Source of the DNA: CBDULQ01 sp965368115
GTDB lineage: Bacteria; Pseudomonadota; Gammaproteobacteria; SZUA-229
NCBI GenBank assembly: GCA_965368115.1
Contig: CBDULQ010000139.1
Location: 1-9,657, forward strand
Length of the DNA: 9,657 nt
Direction: 5' to 3'
Position numbers and translations under genes: made by a program. The notes beneath the pieces were generated by a model, which saw only the letters and a list, made by a program, of their open reading frames with translations, ran no database searches and was not told the DNA's origin. Below, piece after piece: positions 1 through 6,722 of the stretch. Within the stretch, counting starts at the first letter, position 1. Each line of letters begins with the position of its first letter.

Positions 1-663
1 GCGGATATCGTCCAGGCCGTCAGCGCCGGCGACCAGGGCGGATTCCGGTTCGAAGCGCACATCGCCCTGCTGTAAATGGGGATCGTCGCTGGCGATGTAA
101 GGTGGATTGCTGACGATGACCTGAAAACGGTCCTGCGCAGAAAATGCATCGCACCAGCGGCCCTGAATCAGTTGCACATTGTGCAGCTTCAGGCGGTCGC
201 GATTGTGGTCGGCAATGGCCAGGGCGGGGCGGCTGATCTCGACACCGAGGATTTGCCATTTCGGGCGTTCCGAAGCAATGGCCAGTGCGATGGCGCCGCT
301 GCCGGTACCCAGGTCGGCGAGGCGCAGCGGTTTATCGGCAGGAAAATGTTCCAGCACCCAGGCGACCAGCAGCTCGGTGTCCGGACGCGGGATCAGGGTG
401 TCGGCACTGACTTTGAGTGGCAGCGACCAGAATTCGCGTTCACCGGTGAGGTGGGCGACCGGAACGCCGCTGGCGCGTTGCTTGATGAGCTGCTGAAAGG
501 CCTGTTGCTGTGCCGCATCCGGTTCCCGTTCCGGCCAGCTGAACAGATAGCTGCGTGGTTGTTCGAGCACGCAACCCAGCAGCACTTCCGCATCCAGTCG
601 TGGTGAGTCCGAGATCGGCTGCAGCTGTTCGGTCGCCTGCTTCAGCAGCGCGGCGATGTTCAC
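1..663 (-). CDS. prmC: Peptide chain release factor N5-glutamine methyltransferase, N-terminal 221 codons (cut by window edge)
   Basis: PrmC (HemK) uses S-adenosylmethionine to methylate the glutamine of the GGQ motif of class I release factors in the cytoplasm, which speeds peptide release. Reading the minus strand from 663 gives an open frame to the window edge. It shows the N-terminal helical substrate-binding domain (about 1-90), the IPRPDTE segment typical of PrmC, a SAM-binding DLGTGSG loop (117-123) and the catalytic NPPY motif (186-189) followed by DPHLQQGDVRFEP. The family is usually about 280 aa, so roughly the last 60 residues lie outside the window. The start is a GTG at 663-661 inside the prfA stop region (GTGA, 4-nt overlap). 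No ATG fits better, and this start gives the expected distance to the motifs. Coupling to prfA makes sense because RF1 is its substrate. Motifs and start are seen; function is from family knowledge. Confidence 0.95.
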   Translation of the reverse strand, partial: MNIAALLKQATEQLQPISDSPRLDAEVLLGCVLEQPRSYLFSWPEREPDAAQQQAFQQLIKQRASGVPVAHLTGEREFWSLPLKVSADTLIPRPDTELLVAWVLEHFPADKPLRLADLGTGSGAIALAIASERPKWQILGVEISRPALAIADHNRDRLKLHNVQLIQGRWCDAFSAQDRFQVIVSNPPYIASDDPHLQQGDVRFEPESALVAGADGLDDIR

Positions 664-1745
664 TGTTCCGACAACGCGGCCAGCTGTTCCGCCTGGTATT
701 CGTTGATCAGCGGTTCGATGACCTGGTTCAGCTCGCCCTGCATGAATTCGTCCAGCTTGTACAGGGTAAGGTTGATGCGGTGGTCGGTCACCCGGCCCTG
801 GGGAAAATTGTAGGTGCGGATGCGTTCCGAGCGGTCGCCGCTGCCGACCAGTGATTTACGGGTTTGCGCCTGTTCCTTGCGCTGTTTCTCCTGTTCCGCA
901 TCCACCAGTCGCGCCTGCAGCAGGGACATGGCGCGCGCGCGGTTCTTGTGTTGCGAGCGTTCGTCCTGGCATTCCACCACCGTACCGGTAGGCAGGTGGG
1001 TGAGGCGCACGGCGGAATCGGTTTTGTTGACGTGCTGACCGCCGGCGCCGGAGGCGCGGAAAGTATCCACGCGCAGGTCGGCGGGATTGATGACGATGGC
1101 TTCGGTTTCCGCCGGTTCGGGAATGATCGCCACCGTCGCCGCCGAAGTATGCACCCGGCCCTGGGACTCGGTTTCCGGTACCCGTTGCACACGATGGGCG
1201 CCGGATTCGAATTTCAGTTTGGAATAGGCGCCGGTGCCGACCAGGCGGGCGATGATTTCCTTATAGCCGCCGTGCTCGCCGGGGTTTTCACTGAGCACTT
1301 CCACCTGCCAGCGCTGCTGTTCCGCGTAACGACTGTACATGCGAAACAGGTCGCCGGCGAAGATCGCCGCTTCGTCGCCACCGGTACCGGCACGGATTTC
1401 CAGAAAGATATTGCTGTTGTCGTGCGGGTCTTTCGGCAGTAGCAGTTTCTGCAGTTCCAGCTCGAGGGTGTCGATGCGTTGTTGCGCATCCTGTTGTTCT
1501 TCTTCCGCCATCTCGCGCAGTTCGGCATCGTTTTCTTTCAGCATTTCGCGCGCGGTGGCCAGGTCGTCCTGGGCCGACTGATAAGCCTTGAAGGTTTTTG
1601 ATACCGGTTCCAGCTGGGCATATTCCATGGACAGTTCACGGAACTGGTTCTGGTTGCCGATGATGTCCGGGTCGCCCAGCAACACGCCGACTTCTTCGTA
1701 GCGTTCGCTGAGGTTTTCCAGTTTGGATCGAATCGAGTCTTTCAT
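660..1745 (-). CDS. prfA: Peptide chain release factor 1 (RF1)
   Basis: RF1 recognises UAA and UAG in the ribosomal A site and triggers hydrolysis of peptidyl-tRNA. The 361-aa product has the usual family length. Visible landmarks are the N-terminal coiled-coil domain (about 1-100), the RAGTGGDEA segment (118-126), the PxT codon-recognition tripeptide as P-E-T (190-192), the catalytic GGQ (235-237) within SGAGGQHVN, the DERSQHKN segment, and the conserved NFPQGRVTDHRINLTLYKLDE near the C terminus. The PxT tripeptide distinguishes it from RF2, which has SPF. Translation starts at the ATG at 1745, only 5 nt after the hemA stop. There is no good Shine-Dalgarno sequence, so coupling to hemA translation is likely (inference). 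Its stop overlaps the prmC GTG start. No defect is seen. Confidence 0.98.
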   Translation of the reverse strand: MKDSIRSKLENLSERYEEVGVLLGDPDIIGNQNQFRELSMEYAQLEPVSKTFKAYQSAQDDLATAREMLKENDAELREMAEEEQQDAQQRIDTLELELQKLLLPKDPHDNSNIFLEIRAGTGGDEAAIFAGDLFRMYSRYAEQQRWQVEVLSENPGEHGGYKEIIARLVGTGAYSKLKFESGAHRVQRVPETESQGRVHTSAATVAIIPEPAETEAIVINPADLRVDTFRASGAGGQHVNKTDSAVRLTHLPTGTVVECQDERSQHKNRARAMSLLQARLVDAEQEKQRKEQAQTRKSLVGSGDRSERIRTYNFPQGRVTDHRINLTLYKLDEFMQGELNQVIEPLINEYQAEQLAALSEQ

Positions 1746-1750
1746 AAGGG

Positions 1751-3031
1751 TTAGCTTTTATCCGGCGTCTTGTCGCCAATCAGCAGGGTGCGTGCATAGT
1801 CGATCAGTTCGTGGTGATTGTCCTGGCCCGCCTGACGCAGCTGGATGCTGGGCTGATGCAGAAACTTGTTGGTCAGGGTACGCGCCAGGAAGGCCATGGC
1901 TTCCTCCGGCGATTTATCCTGGGCCAGCTGCTTCAGCGCCTTGTTGAGAATGTCCTGGCTCATGGCTTCGGCGTGTTCGCGGATGTCACGAATCACATCC
2001 ACCGCTTCCAGGGTGCGCTCCCAGTTGAGGAAGTTTTCCACCTGCACGTCGATGATTTCCGAGGCCTGTTCCGCCGCCTGCTGACGTGACTGCAGGTTCT
2101 CCTGGATGATGTCCTGCAGATCGTCGACGGTGTATAGATACACATCGTCGAGGTCGCCGACTTCCTGTTCCACGTCGCGGGGCACCGCGATGTCGACCAT
2201 GAACATGGGTTTGTGTTTACGTTTCTTCAGGGCTTTTTCCACTGCACCCTTGCCGAGGATCGGTAACGGGCTGGCCGTGGAGGAGATGATGATATCGGCG
2301 CGATGCAGAAAATCCGGAATCTGGGTCAGCGCGATGGCTTCGCCGTCATACTGCTCGGCCAGGTGTTGTGCCTTGTCGACACTGCGGTTAGCGATAATGA
2401 TGTGCTGGATGCCCTGGGCGTCCAGGTGGCGCGCCGCCAGTTCGATGGTTTCACCGGCGCCGATCATCAGCGCGGTGGAGTGGTTGAGTTCACCGAAAAT
2501 CTGTTTCGACAGGCTGACCGCGGCAAAGGCGACGGATACCGGGCTGGAGCCGATTTCGGTATCGGTACGCACCTGCTTGGCCACCGAAAATGCATGCTGG
2601 AACAGTTTGCCGAGCAGGGTGCCCATGGTGCCCTGTTGCACCGCCTGGGAGTAAGCCTGTTTCATCTGGCCGAGAATCTGCGGTTCGCCGAGTACCATGG
2701 AATCCAGCCCGGACGCCACGCGCAGGGCATGGCGGATGGTATCGCGATGCGGATGCAGATAGAGGTAATCCTTGAGTTGTTGCGGGTCGTAGCCGTGGAA
2801 CTGGCTGAACCAATCGATCAGGGTCTGGTCACTGCTAGAGATGGCTTCGGGTTTAATCGTGCAGTAGAGTTCGGTGCGATTGCAGGTCGACAGGATAGCC
2901 GCCTCGGAAACACAATCCAGTTGTTGCAACGACTGCATGGCAGTGGACAGATTGTCCGGCGTAAAGGCGAGTTTTTCACGCAGTTCAATCGGTGTCGTCT
3001 TGTGATTGAGGCCTAGGGTTATCAGCGACAT
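1751..3031 (-). CDS. hemA: Glutamyl-tRNA reductase
   Basis: This enzyme reduces glutamyl-tRNA(Glu) to glutamate-1-semialdehyde with NADPH, the first committed step of the C5 route to 5-aminolevulinate and so to heme, siroheme and B12. The 426-aa protein has the family N terminus (GLNHKTTPIELREKL), the catalytic cysteine C50 in STCNRTE, the GLDSMVLGEPQILGQ segment (108-122), a Rossmann nucleotide-binding loop GAGETIE (191-197), the NRS segment (215-217), VDIAVPRDVE (279-288), and a long helical dimerisation region from about 310 to the C terminus. Length and C50 position agree with the E. coli enzyme. It is the first gene of the minus-strand hemA-prfA-prmC group and is divergent from the TPR-lolB-ispE group, as in many gammaproteobacteria. 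The ATG at 3031 is supported by the conserved N terminus; the Shine-Dalgarno sequence is weak. Confidence 0.98.
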   Translation of the reverse strand: MSLITLGLNHKTTPIELREKLAFTPDNLSTAMQSLQQLDCVSEAAILSTCNRTELYCTIKPEAISSSDQTLIDWFSQFHGYDPQQLKDYLYLHPHRDTIRHALRVASGLDSMVLGEPQILGQMKQAYSQAVQQGTMGTLLGKLFQHAFSVAKQVRTDTEIGSSPVSVAFAAVSLSKQIFGELNHSTALMIGAGETIELAARHLDAQGIQHIIIANRSVDKAQHLAEQYDGEAIALTQIPDFLHRADIIISSTASPLPILGKGAVEKALKKRKHKPMFMVDIAVPRDVEQEVGDLDDVYLYTVDDLQDIIQENLQSRQQAAEQASEIIDVQVENFLNWERTLEAVDVIRDIREHAEAMSQDILNKALKQLAQDKSPEEAMAFLARTLTNKFLHQPSIQLRQAGQDNHHELIDYARTLLIGDKTPDKS

Positions 3032-3300
3032 GGAGAAAGTTTATGATTGCTCTCTGGGGAGACTTAACCATCCGTACTCAGGGAAACCCGAAATTTTGAG
3101 CTATAGGCTATGTTAATACAAGCAGTTAGCATAATAATTAACAGCGATCGATCGCAAAACCAGGGTCTCTGGCGATGTGCGGTAGAAGCGCGATTGCCGA
3201 CTTTGAATCATCGGGGCTCCCGGGCTTGTTCACAACTTCGCGGAACGGCAGGTTGTTTTCATTATTAATGTAGGTCGTTCCCTAAGGTATCGTTTTATTT
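3032..3300. promoter_or_regulatory. Divergent promoter region between hemA and the TPR lipoprotein gene
   Basis: Both flanking genes begin here, so transcription must start in both directions within these 269 nt. The centre (about 3090-3140) is clearly more AT-rich than the coding DNA around it. For hemA, the minus strand offers a -10-like TATTAT (complement of 3131-3136), with a poor -35 match lying over the palindrome at 3144-3155, and a second -10-like TATTAA (complement of 3113-3118). On the plus strand there is a T-rich stretch just before 3301, but I found no convincing -35/-10 pair or Shine-Dalgarno for the TPR gene. The promoter role follows from gene arrangement; the exact sites are guesses. 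Confidence 0.5.
3144..3155. repeat. 12-bp perfect palindrome in the divergent promoter region
   Basis: GCGATCGATCGC reads identically on both strands and holds two overlapping GATC sites. It lies about 113 nt upstream of the hemA start and 145 nt upstream of the TPR gene start, next to the AT-rich stretch with -10-like hexamers. A dyad in this position could be an operator for a dimeric regulator, or just a Dam-type methylation site pair. The palindrome is seen; any binding role is inference. Confidence 0.4.
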
Positions 3301-5067
3301 ATGACACGGCTGATTTCTAGCACGCTGGGGCCTGGCGCCTTCGCACTTTCTTATGCCCTGTTCGCCCTGATTGCCGGGTGCAGCAGCCAGTCTGTTCAAC
3401 CCGATCACGACGTCATCCAGCCGCCGCTGGCCGAAGCGGCCGCAGAGCCCGCGGCGGTTGCCGCCGAAAGCAAAACCTATCCGCTCAGCCATGATTTGCT
3501 ATACGAGCTGCTGGTGGGTGAATTCGCCGCCATGCGCGGCGATTTCGAAACGTCCGGTGAACACTATTTACAGGCCGCGGAAGATACCGAAGATCCGCGC
3601 GTCGCCGAGCGTGCGGTCCACATGGCGGTGTATGCGCAGCAGTACGAAGAAGCCCTGTCGGCGACCAGACGCTGGCAGGCCCTGGGTGGCGACGACGTGG
3701 AGATTACCCGGGTGCGGGCGCTGATCTACATTCGCCAGCAGAACCTGCAGGGCGCCCTGGAGACCACCGATCAGTTGTTGCAGAAAGACGGTGAGGTGGA
3801 CGATCGGGCAGCGGTCGCCATGTCGCACATCCTGCAACGGGAGGCTTCACCGGCGTTTGCCATTCTGCTGCTGGAACAGCTGCACCAGCGTCATCCCGAG
3901 TCGATTTCCCTGCGCCTGCTGCTGGGGCGTTTACAGGCCAATGCCGGCCAGCACCAGGAAGCGCTGGATACGGTGCAACAGGTACTGGATATGGAGCCCG
4001 ATAACGCGGATGCCTACCTGGTCCGCGGCCAGGTGCTGGAAGCCCTGGGTGATCAACAGGGGGCGGTCGAAGCCTTCGGGCGCGCCGTCGAATACCGGCC
4101 GGAGGATCAACGCCTGCGCCTGGAATATGCGCGCAAGCTGGTACAGGCGCGTCAGTACGACCCGGCCTGGGACCAGTACATGGAGCTGCATCAGACCCTG
4201 CCACTGAACAATAACGTATTGCTGGCGCTGGCCCTGTTGTCCATCGAAACCGGCAAGAACCAGCTCGCCATGCAATACCTGAATCAGCTGGTGGACCGGG
4301 GTTTTCAGCAATCCCAGGCCTATTACTACATCGGCCGCATCCAGCAGAGCGAAGGCGCACTGGATGATGCGCTGGAGAGTTACCGCCAGGTGCTGAGCGG
4401 CGATATGGTGATCGATGCGCGGATTCGCGAAGCCTCGATTCTGGCCCATCAGGGCGAGATGGACGACGCATTATATGAACTCGAACAGCTCAGTCTCAGC
4501 GCCCGGCCCGAAGACCAGGTACGTATCTACCTGGCTCGCGGCGAGCTGCTGCGTAATCAGCGGCGTGCACAGGAGGCCATGACAATTTATGACCAGGCCC
4601 TGCAAAGCTGGCCGGACAATGTCGATCTGCTCTACGCCCGCGCACTCACTGCGGAAACACTGGATCGCCTGGATCAGACCGAAGCCGACCTGCGTCGGGT
4701 ACTGGAACTGGAACCGGATAACGCCAACGCCCTGAATGCCCTGGGTTACACCCTGGCCGATCGCACCGATCGCCTGCAGGAAGCCCGGCAGTATATCCAG
4801 CGTGCCGCCGAACTGCTGCCGGACGACCCTGCGGTGCTGGACAGTCTGGGCTGGGTGCATTACCGCCTGGGCGACCTGGAGCAGGCTATCAGCTGGCTGC
4901 GTAAAGCCTTCGAAAAACTCGAAGATGCGGAAATCGCCGCCCATCTCGGCGAAGTGCTATGGCAGAACGGCCAGACCCGGGAAGCGCAAAAAATCTGGCA
5001 ACGGGGTCTGAAGGTGGAGAAAGATCACCCGGTGCTGCAAGATACCCTGCAACGATTCAATCAATAA
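3301..5067 (+). CDS. TPR-repeat lipoprotein of unassigned function
   Basis: This 588-aa protein begins with a lipoprotein signal peptide: a short charged start, a hydrophobic segment (about 11-25) and a lipobox L-I-A-G-C with the lipidation cysteine at residue 27. A low-complexity Ala/Glu/Pro linker follows (about 40-57), then helical repeats to the end. Clear TPR units with W/L-G-Y/A-A-P spacing lie near 203-236, 237-270, 340-373, 407-440, 441-474, 475-509 and 510-543; more degenerate helix pairs fill about 65-200. Residue +2 after the cysteine is Ser, which does not suggest inner-membrane retention, so an outer-membrane, periplasm-facing site is likely (inference). TPR lipoproteins of this size sit between hemA and lolB in Pseudomonas. 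I know no established function; scaffolding of envelope complexes is a guess. The ATG at 3301 is the only start giving the signal peptide. It lies 10 nt upstream of lolB, probably in one operon. Confidence 0.9.
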   Translation: MTRLISSTLGPGAFALSYALFALIAGCSSQSVQPDHDVIQPPLAEAAAEPAAVAAESKTYPLSHDLLYELLVGEFAAMRGDFETSGEHYLQAAEDTEDPRVAERAVHMAVYAQQYEEALSATRRWQALGGDDVEITRVRALIYIRQQNLQGALETTDQLLQKDGEVDDRAAVAMSHILQREASPAFAILLLEQLHQRHPESISLRLLLGRLQANAGQHQEALDTVQQVLDMEPDNADAYLVRGQVLEALGDQQGAVEAFGRAVEYRPEDQRLRLEYARKLVQARQYDPAWDQYMELHQTLPLNNNVLLALALLSIETGKNQLAMQYLNQLVDRGFQQSQAYYYIGRIQQSEGALDDALESYRQVLSGDMVIDARIREASILAHQGEMDDALYELEQLSLSARPEDQVRIYLARGELLRNQRRAQEAMTIYDQALQSWPDNVDLLYARALTAETLDRLDQTEADLRRVLELEPDNANALNALGYTLADRTDRLQEARQYIQRAAELLPDDPAVLDSLGWVHYRLGDLEQAISWLRKAFEKLEDAEIAAHLGEVLWQNGQTREAQKIWQRGLKVEKDHPVLQDTLQRFNQ

Positions 5068-5077
5068 ATAATCAGCG

Positions 5078-5689
5078 ATGAGATTTTTATTCTGGCTCCT
5101 GCCCCTGCTGGCCCTGGTCAGTGCCTGTGTCGGCCCGCAATTTCGCGGCGAGCTGCCGCCCGACGCCCGCGCCTGGAAACAGCATCAGCAACAGATGAAA
5201 GGCCTGCAGCAATGGCGCATTCGCGGCCGTTTTTCGGTGGCGACCGCGGACAACGGCGGCCAGGGCGACCTGTTCTGGAATCAATATAATACGCAGGATT
5301 ACGACATCAAACTGGTGGCGCCCTTCGGCGGCGGTAGCAGCCTGATTCGCGGGCGCGAAAACTATGTGCAACTGGATACCTCGTCCGGTGAACAGTACGC
5401 GGATGAAAACATCGATGCACTGATGGCCCGGGTGGACGATATCCAGTTGCCGGTCAGCGGCTTGCGTTACTGGATTCGCGGTCTGCCCACACCCGGCCGC
5501 GATGCACAACTGATGGGCTGGAACGAACAGGGCCTGCTCAGTCTGCTGGAACAGGACGGCTGGCGCATCAGTATCAAAGGCTACCAGTCGGCGGGTGATT
5601 ACCAGTTGCCGAGAAAAATTTTCATCAAGCGTGCCGACGACACTCAGGTGGACCTGCGTCTGGTCATCAGCGACTGGGGTCTGCAGTAA
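5078..5689 (+). CDS. lolB: Outer-membrane lipoprotein receptor LolB
   Basis: LolB takes lipoproteins from the periplasmic carrier LolA and inserts them into the inner leaflet of the outer membrane; it is itself a lipoprotein. The 203-aa product has a signal peptide with lipobox L-V-S-A-C and lipidation at C17. The WKQHQQQMKGLQQWRIRGRFSV region (33-54) is typical of LolB, followed by alternating beta-strand sequence. The exposed loop APFGGGS carries F83 where E. coli LolB has the membrane-targeting Leu68 (mature numbering, aligned by eye), so hydrophobicity is kept. Later landmarks are LRYWIRGLPTPG (153-164) and the C-terminal VDLRLVISDW. It starts 10 nt after the TPR gene, without a strong Shine-Dalgarno, and its stop overlaps the ispE start. 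Placement beside hemA and ispE is a strong family signature. Confidence 0.95.
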   Translation: MRFLFWLLPLLALVSACVGPQFRGELPPDARAWKQHQQQMKGLQQWRIRGRFSVATADNGGQGDLFWNQYNTQDYDIKLVAPFGGGSSLIRGRENYVQLDTSSGEQYADENIDALMARVDDIQLPVSGLRYWIRGLPTPGRDAQLMGWNEQGLLSLLEQDGWRISIKGYQSAGDYQLPRKIFIKRADDTQVDLRLVISDWGLQ

Positions 5690-6552
5690 TGAACTCGCCC
5701 GAGTACTGGCCGGCACCGGCCAAACTCAATCTGTTCCTGCACATCACCGGACGTCGTGACGACGGCTACCACCTGCTGCAGACCGTGTTCCAGTTCCTCG
5801 ACTATGGCGATCGACTCAGTTTCAGCCTGCGCGACGACGGTGAAGTGCACCGGACGGGCGATCACCCCGAGGTGGCGGAACAGGATGATCTCACCGTGCG
5901 CGCGGCAAAATTACTGCAACAGGCCGCGGGTGTCCGCCAGGGTGTGGATATCCGCATCGACAAACGCCTGCCCATGGGCGGCGGCGTCGGCGGCGGCAGT
6001 TCCGATGCGGCGACCACGCTGGTGGTGCTCAATCGACTCTGGGATGTTGGCTACAGCGAACAGCAACTGGCCGATCTCGGCCTGCAACTGGGTGCCGATG
6101 TCCCGGTGTTCGTGAAAGGGACAGCCGCCTTCGCCGAAGGGGTCGGCGAACATCTGACACCGATCGAACCGGCGGAGCCCTGGTACCTGGTGGTGAAGCC
6201 GCCGGTGCACGTCTCCACCGCGGAAATTTTTAATGATCCGCAATTGACACGTCACTGCCAAGCCATCACAATATGCGACCTTCAAGCCAGCGCTGCTGCA
6301 ATGGATGAATTGAGTAATGTGTGTGAGCCGATTGCCCAGCAGCATTACCCTGAAATTGCAGACTTAATCAGTTATCTTAAGCGATATGGCCAGGCACGCA
6401 TGACCGGCACCGGCGCCTGTGTGTTCGTATCCTTCGAGGATCGATCAACAGCGCAACAGGCACTCGCAGAGTTGCCCGAAAAATGGACCGGTTTCGTCGC
6501 CCGAGGAAAGAATATTTCGCCATTGCACGAGATGATCGCTGCAATGGATTAA
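5689..6552 (+). CDS. ispE: 4-diphosphocytidyl-2-C-methyl-D-erythritol kinase
   Basis: IspE is the ATP-dependent kinase that phosphorylates the 2-hydroxyl of CDP-methylerythritol in the MEP route to isoprenoid precursors (cytoplasm). The 287-aa protein is a GHMP kinase. It shows the N-terminal substrate motif PAPAKLNLFLHITGRRDDGYH with catalytic Lys12, the Gly/Ser-rich ATP loop P95-M-G-G-G-V-G-G-G-S-S-D-A, the catalytic-base segment LGADVPVF with Asp137, and the C-terminal glycine motif MTGTGACVF (238-246). The ATG overlaps the lolB stop as TAATG, so the two are translationally coupled. A stretch coding residues about 205-230 (6301-6380) is noticeably richer in A+T and in codons such as TTA, CTT and CGA than the rest of the gene, but the frame and motifs are intact. 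Confidence 0.97.
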   Translation: MNSPEYWPAPAKLNLFLHITGRRDDGYHLLQTVFQFLDYGDRLSFSLRDDGEVHRTGDHPEVAEQDDLTVRAAKLLQQAAGVRQGVDIRIDKRLPMGGGVGGGSSDAATTLVVLNRLWDVGYSEQQLADLGLQLGADVPVFVKGTAAFAEGVGEHLTPIEPAEPWYLVVKPPVHVSTAEIFNDPQLTRHCQAITICDLQASAAAMDELSNVCEPIAQQHYPEIADLISYLKRYGQARMTGTGACVFVSFEDRSTAQQALAELPEKWTGFVARGKNISPLHEMIAAMD

Positions 6553-6560
6553 ACAGTTTG

Positions 6561-6643
6561 TTGGGCCGTCGCCAAGCGGTACGACTCCATGGATGGAGGA
6601 GGTAGACTGCGTCGGGAACACGCAGTCGAAGGCGACGGCCCAA
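6561..6643. repeat. Hairpin element bounded by tRNA-Gln 5'-end sequence (partial tRNA duplication)
   Basis: Nucleotides 6562-6581 are identical to the first 20 nt of the tRNA-Gln at 6723-6742. Nucleotides 6631-6642 are the exact reverse complement of the first 12 nt of that tRNA, so the element ends form a 13-bp stem (6561-6573 with 6631-6643). Inside are two hairpins: CTCCA-TGGA-TGGAG (6585-6598) and an 8-bp stem (6605-6612 with 6620-6627) with a 7-nt loop. The whole would fold as a three-way junction, loosely tRNA-like. The inner part (6582-6637) resembles an element after pth at 9373-9451. Origin is inferred: a second tRNA-Gln copy disrupted by a small dispersed repeat, or template switching. 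It cannot be a working tRNA, since the anticodon and 3' halves are absent. Confidence 0.7.
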
Positions 6644-6655
6644 AAATAAACAATC

Positions 6656-6676
6656 GATCCCATGCTTTTTGGGATC
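6656..6676. repeat. 7-bp hairpin with 7-nt loop overlapping the inverted tRNA copy
   Basis: GATCCCA (6656-6662) pairs with TGGGATC (6670-6676) around the loop TGCTTTT. The right arm is the start of the inverted anticodon-arm copy at 6671-6689, so this hairpin and the longer pairing with tRNA-Gln cannot form together. No T-tract follows the stem, so it is not a standard intrinsic terminator. A role in separating ispE transcription from the tRNA is possible but only inferred. Confidence 0.4.
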
Positions 6677-6689
6677 AAAACCCGTTGCC
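6671..6689 (-). repeat. 19-nt inverted copy of the tRNA-Gln anticodon-arm region
   Basis: This stretch is the perfect reverse complement of 6744-6762, which covers the end of the D arm, the 5' anticodon stem, the UUG anticodon loop and the start of the 3' stem of tRNA-Gln. The copies are separated by 54 nt. In a transcript running from ispE through the tRNA, they could form a 19-bp helix competing with correct tRNA folding. The complementarity is seen; any regulatory effect is inference. Confidence 0.75.
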
Positions 6690-6713
6690 AAGGTTTATAG
6701 GTGGCGGGATAAG
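6685..6713 (+). promoter_or_regulatory. Candidate promoter of tRNA-Gln
   Basis: TTGCCA (6685-6690, five of six to TTGACA) and GATAAG (6708-6713, four of six to TATAAT) are 17 nt apart and would start transcription about 3 nt before the mature tRNA 5' end. The -35 overlaps the end of the inverted anticodon-arm copy. Transcription from this site would exclude the upstream complementary segment from the precursor; read-through from ispE would include it. This rests on hexamer matches and position only. Confidence 0.4.
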
Positions 6714-6722
6714 CAAGTTTAC

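Noticed and set aside
864..1442. A 192-codon plus-strand open frame opposite prfA
   Set aside because: It is a shadow of the clearly conserved RF1 frame.
3704..4471. A 255-codon minus-strand open frame inside the TPR gene
   Set aside because: Its Pro/Arg/Gly-rich composition is typical of an antisense frame in GC-rich DNA, and the plus-strand TPR protein explains the region.
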